Notes: generated by a model from the sequence alone, not told the origin. 64,000 bases of DNA from Heracleum sosnowskyi (GCA_030848705.1 CM061241.1:79555178-79619177); one strand, 5' to 3'. Numbered from the stretch's first letter, positions 33,601 through 44,853 are shown. Translations and numbers: made by a program.

Positions 33601-33874
33601 TGTCAAAGTCAACCTTAAATCCTCTGTCACTGAATTGGCTGACACTGAGTAGGTTGTGCTTCAATCCATCCACAAGAGCAATATCTTCAATGACAACATT
33701 TCCAATTTCCAGACAGCCATATCCCACTGTGTAACCCTTGCTGTTGTCTCCAAAGGTTATGATTGGGCCAGCTTTCTCTACATAATGTGATAGCAGGGCT
33801 TTATCACCTGTCATGTGTCTTGAGCAACCACTGTCAATTATCCACATGACCTGATTTTTCTTCTTACCCTGCAA
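30626..33874 (-). CDS. pol: Copia Pol: protease, integrase, reverse transcriptase, RNase H
   Basis: About 1080 codons without a stop. In order: protease with IIDSGCSRHMTGD (DSG near residue 14), the HHCC integrase zinc domain (HRKLSHLNF ... CEDCQMGK, about 143-185), integrase core starting HMDLFGPVNVP, reverse transcriptase with YVDDIIFGS near 766 and QMDVKSAFLNGELEEEVYVE, and RNase H with AEAEYITAG near 971 to the end (LADIFTKPLDEATFNRLV). The frame equals that of gag and is separated from it by one TAG at 33887-33889. The first codon of the open stretch is not ATG, so Pol is presumably made as a Gag-Pol product by readthrough or splicing. Confidence 0.96.
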   Translation of the reverse strand: MQGKKKNQVMWIIDSGCSRHMTGDKALLSHYVEKAGPIITFGDNSKGYTVGYGCLEIGNVVIEDIALVDGLKHNLLSVSQFSDRGFKVDFDMMVCNIYHKKDGSLSLKGVRKGSLFVADLSSTKKDKVYCFYSKATVGDSMLWHRKLSHLNFKTMNILMKKELVRGLPQQEFCQEGLCEDCQMGKLRRAVHKSKQVNTNTEALKLIHMDLFGPVNVPSMARKRYALVMVDDYSRYTWVKFLESKNEAAQVIIDQVRVLDRTPNSKVQILRSDNGTEFRNATLGNFCKDEGIVQQFSATRTPQQNGVVERKNRTLIEAARIMLHDAKLPTYFWAEAINTACYTQNRTMINKTHASTPYCLLTGKKPTVKYFHVFGSKCFMMKDNHEKKGKFDTKAFEGLFMGYSTERTAYRVYVMEHRIIEESVNVTFDETKFPGLHEEGKMQTFRFENQGYLEAEEIVDEEPSFTQIVEVDKDAVNTTTVIQTPAQSHTITSNIQNSVDSGDNEEHGGNNEIDEHSTQQAEANVPVQSSSLPRITRWTKDHTNDLIIGDPNSGVRTRNKVSADSMFSCFLSQMEPKTIDEALLDSDWVIAMQEELNQFERNNVWRLVPRPKGKSVIETKWVFRNKLDENGLVTRNKARLVAKGYCQQEGIDYDETFAPVARFEAIRIFLAYAAHCNFKVFQMDVKSAFLNGELEEEVYVEQPPGFEDADMHNFVYKLFKALYGLKQAPRAWYDTLSTFLLENQFTRGVVDKTLFYKHHGKDIILVQIYVDDIIFGSTNEKLCEKFSHLMSNKYEMSMMGELSFFLGLQILQQTDGIFISQAKYIKELLKKFNLEDSSPARTPMSTATSLDLDPKGKKVDSSTYRGMVGSLLYLTASRPDIMFATCLCARFQSDPKESHLVAIKRIFRYLKGTPNLGLWYPKNTGFDLIGYSDSDYAGCKIDRKSTTGSCQFLGGRLVSWFSKKQHSVSTSTAEAEYITAGSCCAQILWMKSQLLDYGLVLRDIPIYCDNTSAIAISDNPVQHSRTKHIDIRHHFIREHVEQGTVKLIYVPTDKQLADIFTKPLDEATFNRLVSELGMLNLVC

Positions 33875-33886
33875 AACAGAATGTTT

Positions 33887-36505
33887 CTAAGTTGCATATG
33901 GTACCCAATCTTTGTTGGGTCCTGCAGTTTCAGTGTTCCCTGAGTTTCTTCCAGTCACAACATCACAAGCATTATCAAAGACTTCCTGTTTGACTTCTCT
34001 TTTCACCCACTTAGGTTTAGAATTGGACTTGGTCCTTTTCTTAGTGGATGAAGCCTTTTTGCTGTTGCCAGCAGGCTCAGAAGTCTCAACAGTGTTTAGG
34101 TATGAGCATTTTTCAGTAGAGAGAACAGGTAAGTTAAAGCATGTACTCATGGCAGTGATTTTGCATGGCATACAATCAATGTTATTACAGACACTCATAG
34201 TTCTATGCATAAGGGGGGTTCTGTGTAAGTTACCATTGAGTTCAGTTGCATTGATCTTATCTTCAATTGGTTTCTTACAAACATGTGTTAAGTGATGTGT
34301 AGATCCACAGTTATTGCATAGTTTCCTAGAAGCACCTCCAACATTAGTGTATCCATTTCCTTTGTTGACACCTACCTTACCATTCCTGTTCCTAGACTTG
34401 GGAGTCACTGGATTGACAGTATGTTCAGAAGTTGCTGTCGAACTATCCTTGACAGTATCTTTTAATCCTACTGTCTTGACAGAAGGTTTGAGAGTTACTG
34501 TCTTGGAATCATTCTTGACAGTATCTTTGAAAGATTCTGTCTTGCCAATTGTGACAACATCCTTTGAACTTACTGTCTGATTGCTTGGTAAGTTTACTGT
34601 CTTGGGGATTGTGACAGTATCCTTTCCTTCCTTGAATGTGCTGTCAACACCTTCATCCTCATCAAGAATTTCTTGTTTGATGAGCATGGCTTCTTCATCA
34701 AACTCAATTTCAGCAGCTTTGAAAATAGGAGTTTTAACTTTCTTGAGAATGGTGGGTTTGACAGCAGCTATTCCAGGACAATCTTGAATCACAGTTTCCT
34801 TTCCAGGTCTTCTACCATAAGAAAAACCTATACCAACAGACTGATTTTCTGTATGCTTATCATTGTAATCCTGAAGTATCTTTGATGAGTTTCTATAGGC
34901 CTTAATCTTAAATTCATTTTCAGCAATCTCATTCCTCAGGAATTCCTCAACCTCCTTAGCACATTTTAATTCATTTTTAAGTTTGGCATTCTCTTGAGCT
35001 AAAGAGCCTAGAGAACTGGTTTTGAGAAAAAGAGAATCATTTTCAGACTGAAGTGTTTCATTTAGCTTACTTAGTCTAGAGATTTCCTCATTAGCAGCAG
35101 ATAAGCTAGTATAGACATTGAACATTTCAGCACTTAAGTCTTTAATGGTTTTCTTATACTCATCAGTAGACATATCAAGTAAGACAAGTGAAGGTACCTG
35201 ACTTGAAGGAGTTGATGCTACCTCATCAGTGCTAGCCATGAGAGCTAGGTTAACATATTCTTCCTCTTCTTCATCATCAGAATCATCCCAACACTTTCCT
35301 TCAGCCACATAGGCTCTACCTTGATTTTTCTTAGAGTATCCACCAGTTCCTTTCTCATATCTTTGAACCTGTTTGGGTCTTTTGCATTCAGTAGCAAAAT
35401 GACCAGGTTCTCCACAGTTGTAACATTTGAACTTTGATCTATCCACAAATCCAGTTTTGTATCCTCCTTTGGTTGAACTTCCCACAGCAGCCTTTGATGA
35501 GCTTCCTTTGCTGAACTTGGATGCTTGGCCTTGAGGCTTGTATGACCTATCCTTCTTGAACCTAAAGTTCTTGAACTTCTTGGCCATGTAAGCCATAGTA
35601 GGGTTGTCCATGCTTTCCAGTTCCTCCATTGTGTAGAAGTCTTCATCTTCCACATCTTTAATCTGTAGTACCACTTTCTCATCATCTTCAACCACCTCTT
35701 CTATCTTCAAGGTCTGTGTTGGGGTTGATTGTGTGATCTGTGGTACTTCACTTGGCTGTGTGATCCTTGGCACATGTGCTACTAGGGCACTTGACATATT
35801 AGCCATCTTGTTCCTTGTTCCACTTTGTATGGCTCTCTTTTGAAAGAGTTCGAGTTCATAGGATTTCAGAATACCATAAAGTGTCTCAAAGGTTATAGTG
35901 TTGAGATCTCTTCCTTCTCGTATGGTTGTTGTCTTGTGTTCAAGGTGATCAGGCAGTGTGAGCAGGAACTTGACGTTTAATTCTTTTCTGTCATAGTACT
36001 TGCCATGTATCTGTAATTCAGTTAAGAGCTTACTGAACCTTTCGAACATGGAGGTTAAGTCTTCACCAGGCTTGGCCATGAATGCCTCATATTGAGATAT
36101 TAGAATTTGCCTTTGGTTGCCCTTAACCTCTTCACTTCCTTCACAGAGTAAGGCTAACCTGATCCACATCTCCTTGGCTGATGTGCAGCTTATTACACTT
36201 CCACACATGGCTTTATCCAGCGTGAGAGAATCGAGCAAGATAAGTTGCAAATGATCATCTAGCACCATTTTCTCCTTTTCAGGTTCCAAGATTTCTGAGG
36301 GATCTTTGGGAACCCAATGTGCAGGAATAATCTCACCATTCACTGTTGTGGCTTCAATTTCCTTTCTTGGAATGAAAGGACCATTCTCGAGTATACCTGG
36401 GTATAGTGGATTTGCAGCTTTGATAAACAACAAGATTTTTCTTTTCCAAATGCTGTAGTTCTCTTTATCAAAAGCTGGGATCTTGATACTGTTTGATTTC
36501 TGCAT
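33887..36505 (-). CDS. gag: Copia Gag (872 aa)
   Basis: ATG at 36505, shortly after the PBS. The first 250 residues are the Copia capsid region (UBN2/DUF4219 type: IPAFDKENYSIWKRKILLFI, EMWIRLALLCEG). A CCHC zinc knuckle CYNCGEPGHFATEC is near residue 360, a coiled coil follows (about 460-560), and a second knuckle-like CNNCGSTHHLTHVC is near 730. Between them, at about 622-695, spaced KDTV/KTV motifs are encoded by TGACAG-type repeats (34420-34640). A Gag this long, with an extended C-terminal part, is typical of Sireviruses. The frame ends in TAG and the pol frame continues in phase. Confidence 0.94.
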   Translation of the reverse strand: MQKSNSIKIPAFDKENYSIWKRKILLFIKAANPLYPGILENGPFIPRKEIEATTVNGEIIPAHWVPKDPSEILEPEKEKMVLDDHLQLILLDSLTLDKAMCGSVISCTSAKEMWIRLALLCEGSEEVKGNQRQILISQYEAFMAKPGEDLTSMFERFSKLLTELQIHGKYYDRKELNVKFLLTLPDHLEHKTTTIREGRDLNTITFETLYGILKSYELELFQKRAIQSGTRNKMANMSSALVAHVPRITQPSEVPQITQSTPTQTLKIEEVVEDDEKVVLQIKDVEDEDFYTMEELESMDNPTMAYMAKKFKNFRFKKDRSYKPQGQASKFSKGSSSKAAVGSSTKGGYKTGFVDRSKFKCYNCGEPGHFATECKRPKQVQRYEKGTGGYSKKNQGRAYVAEGKCWDDSDDEEEEEYVNLALMASTDEVASTPSSQVPSLVLLDMSTDEYKKTIKDLSAEMFNVYTSLSAANEEISRLSKLNETLQSENDSLFLKTSSLGSLAQENAKLKNELKCAKEVEEFLRNEIAENEFKIKAYRNSSKILQDYNDKHTENQSVGIGFSYGRRPGKETVIQDCPGIAAVKPTILKKVKTPIFKAAEIEFDEEAMLIKQEILDEDEGVDSTFKEGKDTVTIPKTVNLPSNQTVSSKDVVTIGKTESFKDTVKNDSKTVTLKPSVKTVGLKDTVKDSSTATSEHTVNPVTPKSRNRNGKVGVNKGNGYTNVGGASRKLCNNCGSTHHLTHVCKKPIEDKINATELNGNLHRTPLMHRTMSVCNNIDCMPCKITAMSTCFNLPVLSTEKCSYLNTVETSEPAGNSKKASSTKKRTKSNSKPKWVKREVKQEVFDNACDVVTGRNSGNTETAGPNKDWVPYAT

Positions 36506-36542
36506 TTTCTCCGGGATCTCAGATATGTATGTTAATCTGAAA

Positions 36543-36554
36543 GCTCTGATACCA
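36543..36554 (-). other. Primer binding site of the Copia element
   Basis: On the minus strand TGGTATCAGAGC begins two bases after the 5' LTR. It is complementary to the 3' end of initiator methionine tRNA, the standard Copia primer. Confidence 0.95.
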
Positions 36555-36556
36555 GT

Positions 36557-37615
36557 TGTTAGTCCTTGTGTATTGCAGAAGGGGGGGGGGGGATGAATGC
36601 AATACTGATAAAATTCAATCTAAATTTCAACAACTAAAATCAAGATTAAACGTTATCAGCAATATATGCAATCACGAACAGTATTTAGTAAGAACAAGAT
36701 TCACAAAATAAATGTTTTATTTATTTTGCAAAGTGTTGCTACAACCTCAAGAAAAAGATCTCGAGCTTCGGGTTTTCTTCTAAGACACTTGCTTCTCCTC
36801 GTTGCTATTCTAGAATGAGTTGATAGTAGGTATATGACTAACCCTATCACTATCAGTCACGGGTTTGTAAAGCTGCTGTCACTGTCAAGTGGCAGCTTCT
36901 TACAGATTGTCTTACCCATGTGACTTTCCTAAATTGCTAACATGTCAGATATACATTACAAAGAAAGCAACCTAGATTCATTCTATTTCCAGCTAAACCA
37001 ATTCAGCAGATAAAGACTTGACCTTGCTCTTGAATTGATTCGCTTTTGATTTGTAGTGCCTTGAAGCTTCTGTCGTAGTCTTGCAGACTTGGTGCAGCTT
37101 AGGGATGCTGCATCACGCCTGTTTCTTGAACATTTAAACTGTCACGGGATTTGACTGAGAAAGATACCTAGCATAAGGATCTTTATTGAGACAGTTACTT
37201 TTGCCGCAAAGCTTGCTGTCACAGGAATGATCTTTTGGTGACAGTATGAGTTCCCCGCATAGAGTGCTGTCGAGGATCCCAACCTTGCTGTCGAGGGCAA
37301 TAGTTGCTGTCGCGTAGTCTTCCGCCAATGTTGCTGTCAGAGTGAATATGCTGTCGTGACTTGCAACATTCTGTCTTCTTGTAATCTTACTGTCACAGCT
37401 TTAGGACAGTAACCTTTATTCATGTTGTCATCCAAAAAGCATTCTTTGAGGCTTGAACACACAAGTGAACTTCTTTCAAATAATACAACTAGAATAACAT
37501 TACATACTGATTACAAGAACATACTTTGGCTATGACAGTATGTTCTACTTAATTTAAAAAATTAAGTACAATCAAAGTTAAGTTGTTTCTATGCTATCAC
37601 CCATAAATCCCAACA
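36557..37615 (-). repeat. 5' LTR of the Copia element (1059 bp)
   Basis: Same sequence as 23080-24135 apart from three extra G in the G run (12 instead of 9). The hairpin arms are at 36570-36577 and 36598-36605. The target duplication CATAT follows at 37616. Confidence 0.96.
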
Positions 37616-38011
37616 CATATAGTAGGATGTGTTATCTTACTCATGGGTTGGTGCAGTTATTTATGCTTTGTTGTTTTTATCAGTTGTACTTTATGACTGT
37701 ATTCCCTGGATCGTACTTAGACCTTGTTGGTGGTGAACGGATTTGATACCCATTTATTCGTATTCTATTCAGTATTTTCTTTAATATTGTTGACCTGTTT
37801 ACTGCTTACGTTTACTTACCCTGATTATAACCATGTTTCCTTTAGGCATAGAAATATTGCCATATACAACTGCTTCATATCGACATAACTTGTACATCTT
37901 TTTAACTACATGGATATAGAACTGTTATAACTATTTATGCACCATACATATACCCTGCCATATTATCAAAACAATGAACTTGTATAACTCTTGTGTTTTC
38001 ACTTCAGTAAA

Positions 38012-41000
38012 ATGCCGCCAAAGAAAAGACCAGGTCGAAAGCCCAAGAATGCGACTCAAACTGAAACCATTGACAACCCAAGAAATCCAACTCCAGAACC
38101 TATTCACCCTGAAAATCCAAATCCTAACCCAACAAACCCACCCGAAGCAAATTTAAATATGACACAACTCATTGAACTTTTGCGTCAGCAAACTACCACT
38201 CTAGTTCAACAACAACAAATACTACAACAACAGCAACGACAACTACAACAGTTACAGCCACAACCTGTCCAGAACACTGTTTCATTCAAATCTTTTCAGG
38301 TTGTTAAGCCGCCAGAGTTCAAAGGAACTTTAGACCCGGTAGAAGCTCAAAGCTGGTTGAAAGAAATCGAGAAAGCCTTTGCCTTAGTAACGGTAGGAGA
38401 AAATTAGAAGACTGGATATGTAAGCTATTTCCTAAAAGGAGAGGCGGACTATTGGTGGGAATCAGTAAGGGCTCTCGAAGCTACAGATGTGATTCCCTGG
38501 GAGAGATTTAAGAAGTTGTTCCTGGATCAGTACTTTCCAAAATATATGCAGACACAGATGGAGTTAAGATTTTTTGAGTTGAAGCAGAGTGAGTTAAGTG
38601 TTTCGGAGAATGAGAAGAAATTCATTGAATTGTCGAGATTCGTACCGGAATATGTGGACACGGAAGAGAAGAAAGGAAAAAGATTCCAGCAAGGACTGAA
38701 GTCATGGATTAGGAGTAGGGTGGCAATGTTTCAGTACACCACTTATGCGGAAGTACTTCAGTTAGCAAAGATAGTAGAAGGAGAAAGCGAGCAGAATCAG
38801 AAAGAAAAGAACAACAAGAAGAGAAAGTTTGGGTTTCCGGAAGAAGGATCAAGTCAAGGAAAGCCAGTAAATAGATTTATGAAGAAGCCAGGATTTCAGA
38901 CTATTGGCAAAGGAAGGAATTTTCAGAAAAATGAAACAGGAAATCGGAACCATGGAAATAAACCCTCAGGTCAGAACCAGCAAAGACCCTCACAATTACC
39001 TATTCCAGAATGCAAGTCTTGCTTAAAGAAACACACGGGTACATGCAACAAGGCAGATATCGTCTGCTACAAATGTCAAACCAAGGGCCATTACGCAAAT
39101 GAGTGTGGAGGAACGAAGAAAAATATGACATGCTATAGGTGTGGGAAGATTGGACACATTTCCAAGGAATGCACGACACCGGTGAAGAACAATAACTTAA
39201 TGAGGTTGACTACAACACCTATACCGAGTGATCCGAACCCGATGAATCAGGTACCTATCTATCCAGCTCCAGTTCCCCAGGTACCTACTCAGCAGATGTT
39301 GCCCTGTCAGATTCCAGCATGCTCAGCACCAGCTAGAACCTTCAACATGAACATGAAAGATGCCATACAAAGCTCCGATGTAGTAGCAGGTACGCTTCTT
39401 GTCAATACCGTTACAGCTAAAGTGTTAATTGATTCAGGCGCTACTAGATCCTTTATCTCTAAGGATTTTGTTGCTAAATTGGGATGCGAAGTTAGGAAAT
39501 TACATGAAGCAATTAGTATCATGCTATCAAATCAAGATCGAGTTTTAGCGGATCAAATTTGTCCCCAGTGCGTGATCGAGATATCCGGATGTCATTTCCC
39601 TATCTCCTTGATACCCTTTCAATTGGGAGAATTCGATGTTATCTTAAGAATGGATTGGTTAGCAGAGAATAGTGCGCAAATCGATTGTAAGGGCAAGAAG
39701 GTCATTCTAAAATCTCCAGAAGGTAGAAAAATCGTATGGAAGGGCCAAAAGCAAATAAAGACATTTCTTACGATTATGCAAGCGAAAAGGATGTTAAGAC
39801 AAGGTTGTGAAGCATATTTGGCGTATGTCGAAGATAAGAATAAGGAAGCACCCAGGATAGAAGAGATTTCTGTGGTCAATGAATTTCCATATGTATTTCC
39901 TGATGAACTTCCAGGATTACCTCCTGATCGACAAATTGAGTTCACAATCGAGTTAGCACCAAGCACGGAACCTGTTTCTAAAGCTCCATATAGGATGACA
40001 CCGGCAGAAATGAAAGAATTGGCAACTCAATTGCAAGAGTTATTGGATAAGGGAGTTATAAGGCCCAGCACTTCACCTTGGGGAGCGCCGGTTTTGTTCG
40101 TGAATAAGAAAGACGGAAGTATGAGGCTATGCATTGATTATCGAGAATTAAATAAAGTAACGATCAAGAATAAGTATCCATTGCCTAGGATAGATGACTT
40201 GTTCGATCAGCTCAAGAGAGCAACATGTTTCTCTAAGATTGATTTGCGTTCAGGATATCATCAGCTCAAGATCAAACCGGAAGACATACCAAAGACAGCA
40301 TTCCGAACGAGGTATGGACATTACGAATTTTTAGTGATGGCTTTTGGATTAACAAATGCACCCGCAGCTTTCATGGATCTAATGAACCGAGTATTCAAAC
40401 AGTATCTGGATAAGTTTGTGATAATTTTTATTGATGACATACTGATTTACTCCAAAACTGAAGAATAACATGCCGAACATCTGAAGATAGCCTTAGAAAC
40501 TCTAAGGAAAGAAAAGTTGTACGCGAAATTTTCCAAATGCGAATTTTGGCTGAAGGAAGTACAGTTTCTTGGACATATTGTTGGTAGTAACGGAATCCGA
40601 GTTGACCCTGCCAAAGTTGAAGCTGTGATGAATTGGGAGCGACCGAGGACACCAACAGAAGTGAGAAGTTTTTTTGGATTAGCTGGATATTATAGAAGAT
40701 TTGTTAACGATTTTTCTAAGATTGCGGTACCATTGACCAAGTTGACCCGGAAGAATGAGAAATTTGAATGGACTGGTAAGTGTGAGGAAAGTTTCCAAGA
40801 ATTGAAGAAAAGGTTAGTAACCGCTCCAGTTTTAGCATTGCCATACGATAAAGGAGACTTCGTGATTTTCAGCGACGCGTCACATAAAGGATTGGGATGT
40901 GTGTTGATGCAACATGATAATGTGATTGCGTATGCGTCAAGACAACTTAAGCCCCATGAACAAAGATATCTCACACATGATTTGGAGCTAGCCGCTATAG

Positions 41001-42747
41001 TATTTGCTTTGAAGATTTGGAGACATTATCTGTATGGAGAAAAGTGTGAAATTTTCACAGACCACAAGAGCTTAAAGTATATCTTTACCCAGAAGGAATT
41101 GAACATGAGACAAAGAAGATGGTTAGAATTGATCAAGGATTACGATTGTGTTATCAGTTATCACCCCGGTAAGACGAATGTAGTGGCAGATGCACTAAGT
41201 CGGAAAGAGAAATTAAACATGCTGACGATGACCAAGGAATTGTCCAGAGAATTCGAAAAGTTGGAGTTGAAAGTCTATGCTCGAGAATCCACTGTAGAGA
41301 AGATACATACCATGACGTTTCAACCAGAGTTGTTAGAAAAGATAAGAAAATGTCAAGATGAGATTATGAACCATGAAGTCAACAATCTAACCGGTGAAGA
41401 AATATGCACCCAAAAGGATGACAAATGAATCTTGAGATTTTCTTCGAGGATCTGGATACCCAATGTGAAAGAACTTAAAGGTGAAATATGCATGATACTC
41501 ATAATTCAAGGTATTCGATTCACCCTGGAAGCACCAAGATGTACCGTGACTTAAAAGAAAATTTCTGGTGGCCTGATATGAAACGAGAAATTGCAGACTG
41601 GGTCAGCAAGTGTTATGCGTGCCAAAACGTTAAAGCGGAACACCAGAGACCTAGTGGATTACTACAACCCTTAGAGATTCCCGAGTGGAAATGGGAGCAC
41701 ATTACGATGGATTTCATTGTAGGACTACCGAGGACTAAGTCAAATCACGACGCTATTTGGGTTATCGTGGATCGATTAACGAAATCAGCTCACTTTCTGC
41801 CAATTAATGAGAGATTTTCGATGGATAAGTTAGTTCACATGTACTTGAAAGAGATAGTTGTACGCCATGGAGTTCTCGTGTCTATCGTGTCAGACAGAGA
41901 TCCCAGATTTAATTCAAGATTTTGGCGACAGTTTCAGGAACGTTTAGGAACTCAACTTAAAATGAGCACTGCTTACCACCCGCAGACCGACGGACAAAGC
42001 GAGAGAACCATTCAAACCATTGAAGATATGTTAAGAGTGTGTGCCTTAGACTTTAAAGGCAACTGGGATGAACATTTGCCCCTAGTAGAATTCTCGTACA
42101 ACAATAATTATCATGCCAGCATTGGAATGCCTCCTTACGAAGCTTTATACGGAAGGAAATTTTGATCCCCGGTGTGTTGGGACGAAGTTGGAGAGTGCCA
42201 AATATTGGGACCAGAATTGGTGCAGCAAACGAAAGAAACTGTGGAGCTCATTCAGAAGAGGTTGTTAGCAGCTCAGGATAGACAAAGGAAATATGCAGAT
42301 CCAGCAAGGAAGAATGTTGATTTTGAAGACGGTGAACCGGTATTACTCAAAGTGTCCCCGTGGAAAGGCGTAACAAGATTTGGAAAGAAAGGAAAACTTA
42401 GTCCAAGATTTATTGGTCCATTTGAGATATTAAAGCGTGTCGGAAGAGTCGCATACGAGTTAGCTTTACCCCCGCATATGCAGCACATTCATAATGTATT
42501 ACATGTCTCAATGCTCAAAAAGTACAATCCTGACTCGAAGCATGTGACTGAGTACGAACCGATAGAAATCCAAGCCGACTTGTCATATGTAGAGCAGCCG
42601 ATCCAAATATTAGATCGTAGTGAGAAAGTACTTCGAAATAAATCAGTTGTATTAGTTAAAGTATTATGGAGGAATCCTAGGGTTGAAGAATCAACCTGGG
42701 AATTAGAAAGTGAGATGTTAGAAAAGTACCCTCGGTTATTTACGTAA
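38012..42747 (+). pseudogene. Ty3 Gag-Pol polyprotein, decayed
   Basis: ATG at 38012 (MPPKKRPGRKPKN). Gag has a Gln-rich stretch and two CCHC knuckles (CYKCQTKGHYANEC, CYRCGKIGHISKEC). Protease has LIDSGATRSFI, RT has IIFIDDILIYSK and YEFLVMAFGLTNAPAAFM, and RNase H has VIFSDASHKGLGCVL. Integrase has the HHCC domain, VDRLTKSAHFLP and YHPQTDGQSERTIQ, and ends in a chromodomain-like segment (VLVKVLWRNPRVEESTWELE). Lesions: TAG at 38405, TAA at 40466, TGA at 41426, one missing base near 41487 that shifts the frame, and TGA at 42163. Each break is small and the parts around it align well, so the copy decayed by point mutation, not by rearrangement. Confidence 0.93.
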
Positions 42748-44265
42748 TAGATTCTGGGGACAGAATCCTTTTAAGGGGGGAAGGATGTAACGCCTTACAA
42801 TTTTTGGGTTATAAAATAATTTCATTATGTGAATATGCTTAATTTTTTATTTTTTTTACTACCTTATATTTTTATGTGTGTGATAATTGTTTAATAGACT
42901 CCTTATATTAGAATGAGTTGTCTTAAATTATTTATGTTAATAAGAATTGTAAATATTGTTTCATGGCTGATTATAGCATTTGATATTCTTACTTCTAATA
43001 TTTTATTGTTATTATTATTGAGTGGTGACAAAGTGATTTATGTGGAAATTGTATTTTATTTATTTAGATAAAAATATTTCTTTATTATATTTTAATAATT
43101 TTCATGTGCCACAAGTTATTGTTAAATTTAGAATATTTAGTGATACAGGTATATTCAAAACAAAATTCATACTTGGATTTTTATTCAATTATTTTATTAA
43201 TGGTGATTTTATATAAATATTCAAATGTAGTTTATTTATTCACCAACTAGCAACATGATTTTTATTTAGAAATAATACTCTACTTTTAATTATGAAATTA
43301 CATCACTAGCCTTGACCAAACTCTCTTCCCTTTTGTACTAGAAGGTTAGTTTAGTAACTTCTTAATTCCACTACTTAAAAACTCACATAAAAGGGCTTTG
43401 ACTCCACATTTATTTCCCATCCATTTCCCAAGCCCACCCACCTCTTTTCTCCCATTCTCTCTCTCGGCTCTCTCCCCCTCCCCTTCTTCTCCATTTTCCT
43501 GAAGACCCCCCCCCCCTCCATTTTCTTCTTCTTCTCAATTTCATTCCTTCTCAAAAATTGTTCTCAACATTATTTCCATCTTGTAAGCACATACCCATAT
43601 ATGTATATGTGTATTTTTTTTCTTTTCTCTTGAGGTTTCATTCTTGTGGGTGTTTATCATCCAACCTTGTAATACTTATGTTTTAGTGACATGCAAAGCT
43701 TTTTAGTGTAAAGTACTAGAGTGTCTTCTTGATCAGACCCGCAAGTTTGGGCTCACCATAGAAGAACTCGACCTCGGCAATGACTTCCATGGAACCGAGT
43801 GTCTTGAATTCTTGCATGCAAAACTTGTTCCCCTTAGATCTTGAGTAGTTGATACTTATGCATCATTGCATGTTAGAAAAACACATGATTTTTAAGGATT
43901 TTTGTTTTTATGGTGTTTAAAGATTGTTTATGTAGAGTTTTTATGTTGCATGTCATTTTTATGAAAGGATCTAGTAGTATTAGTTTGTATAAGTAGATGC
44001 ATGTAAAGTTTTATGGTGATTTTGCCATTCCTTTTCTTTGTAAGTTAATAAGTTTTGAATTTTGATGATGACTAGTTATAATACTATTACATGTTATAGA
44101 TTTTTATTAGAGCTAGTGATTTCTCTAAGTTTTAAATGTCTTATGACTATTTTTGTGATTAACTTTGTAAGTATAAATTAGAGTATTGACATTGGTTTGA
44201 TGAATGGTGTTTAGGTGGATGAGATGTAAAGGAGGACATGGTCAAAAGTAAGGAGAAATAAGGTG

Positions 44266-44497
44266 TTGAATTTGTGTGTGTGTGTGTGTGCAGCGTGCGT
44301 GTGTGTGTAGAGAGTGGTGTGTGTGTGTGTAAGTGATGAGTGAAATTGTTGAGTGTGATGTGAGTTAAGTGTTGAGCGAAGCGAATAATTAGTGTGAGTA
44401 TTGTTTTATTTAAATGCTCATGTGAGAGTGTGTAGAGTGTTATGGGAGGGTGAGTATAAGTGTTTTGGGTGTGTGTGTTGGTGTAGGCCGAGAGGCC

Positions 44498-44529
<32 letters not shown>
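44266..44529. repeat. GT and GA microsatellites inside the Ty3 LTR
   Basis: GT-rich tracts at about 44271-44330 and an (AG)n run at about 44500-44528. Confidence 0.9.
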
Positions 44530-44530
<1 letters not shown>

Positions 44531-44841
44531 ATATTAATTAGAGATTAATTATTTTAAGTGTGATTATTTTTGCATTTCTTGATGGTTTGTAAATTCATAT
44601 TTGTTAATGTAACACCCCAGTCCACATCGAGTAGATTGGGACATTCTGTTCAGTTTATAAGGCAAAGTACTACTACTAATTAGCACCAACAAAATCATGA
44701 TATTTTGGGGGTCTGTGGTGGGCTAGTTGTTACCCAAGTTGGCTGCGTTTGGGCCAGTACGCTTCGGCTTATTCGGACTCGGAATCGGGACTTGACCCGA
44801 TTTTCGAAAAATGCTCGGGATTTGACCCGGGTTGTCACATA

Positions 44842-44853
44842 TGGTATCAGAGC
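44842..44853 (+). other. Primer binding site of the TRIM
   Basis: TGGTATCAGAGC, complementary to initiator methionine tRNA, two bases after the left LTR. Confidence 0.93.

Larger units (their letters stand above)
23080..37615 (-). mobile_element. Complete Sirevirus-like Copia retrotransposon, 14.5 kb
   Basis: All parts of an LTR element are present on the minus strand: 5' LTR 37615-36557, PBS 36554-36543, gag 36505-33887, pol 33874-30626, small acidic ORF 30219-29959, accessory ORF 29292-24225, PPT 24147-24136 and 3' LTR 24135-23080. CATAT target duplications stand at 23075-23079 and 37616-37620. The two LTRs appear identical except for a G run of 9 versus 12, so insertion was very recent. 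The PR-INT-RT-RH order and the pol motifs make it Copia. The long gag, the extra ORF after pol and the size place it near Sireviruses (SIRE/Maximus). It lies inside a Ty3 element of opposite orientation. Confidence 0.96.
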
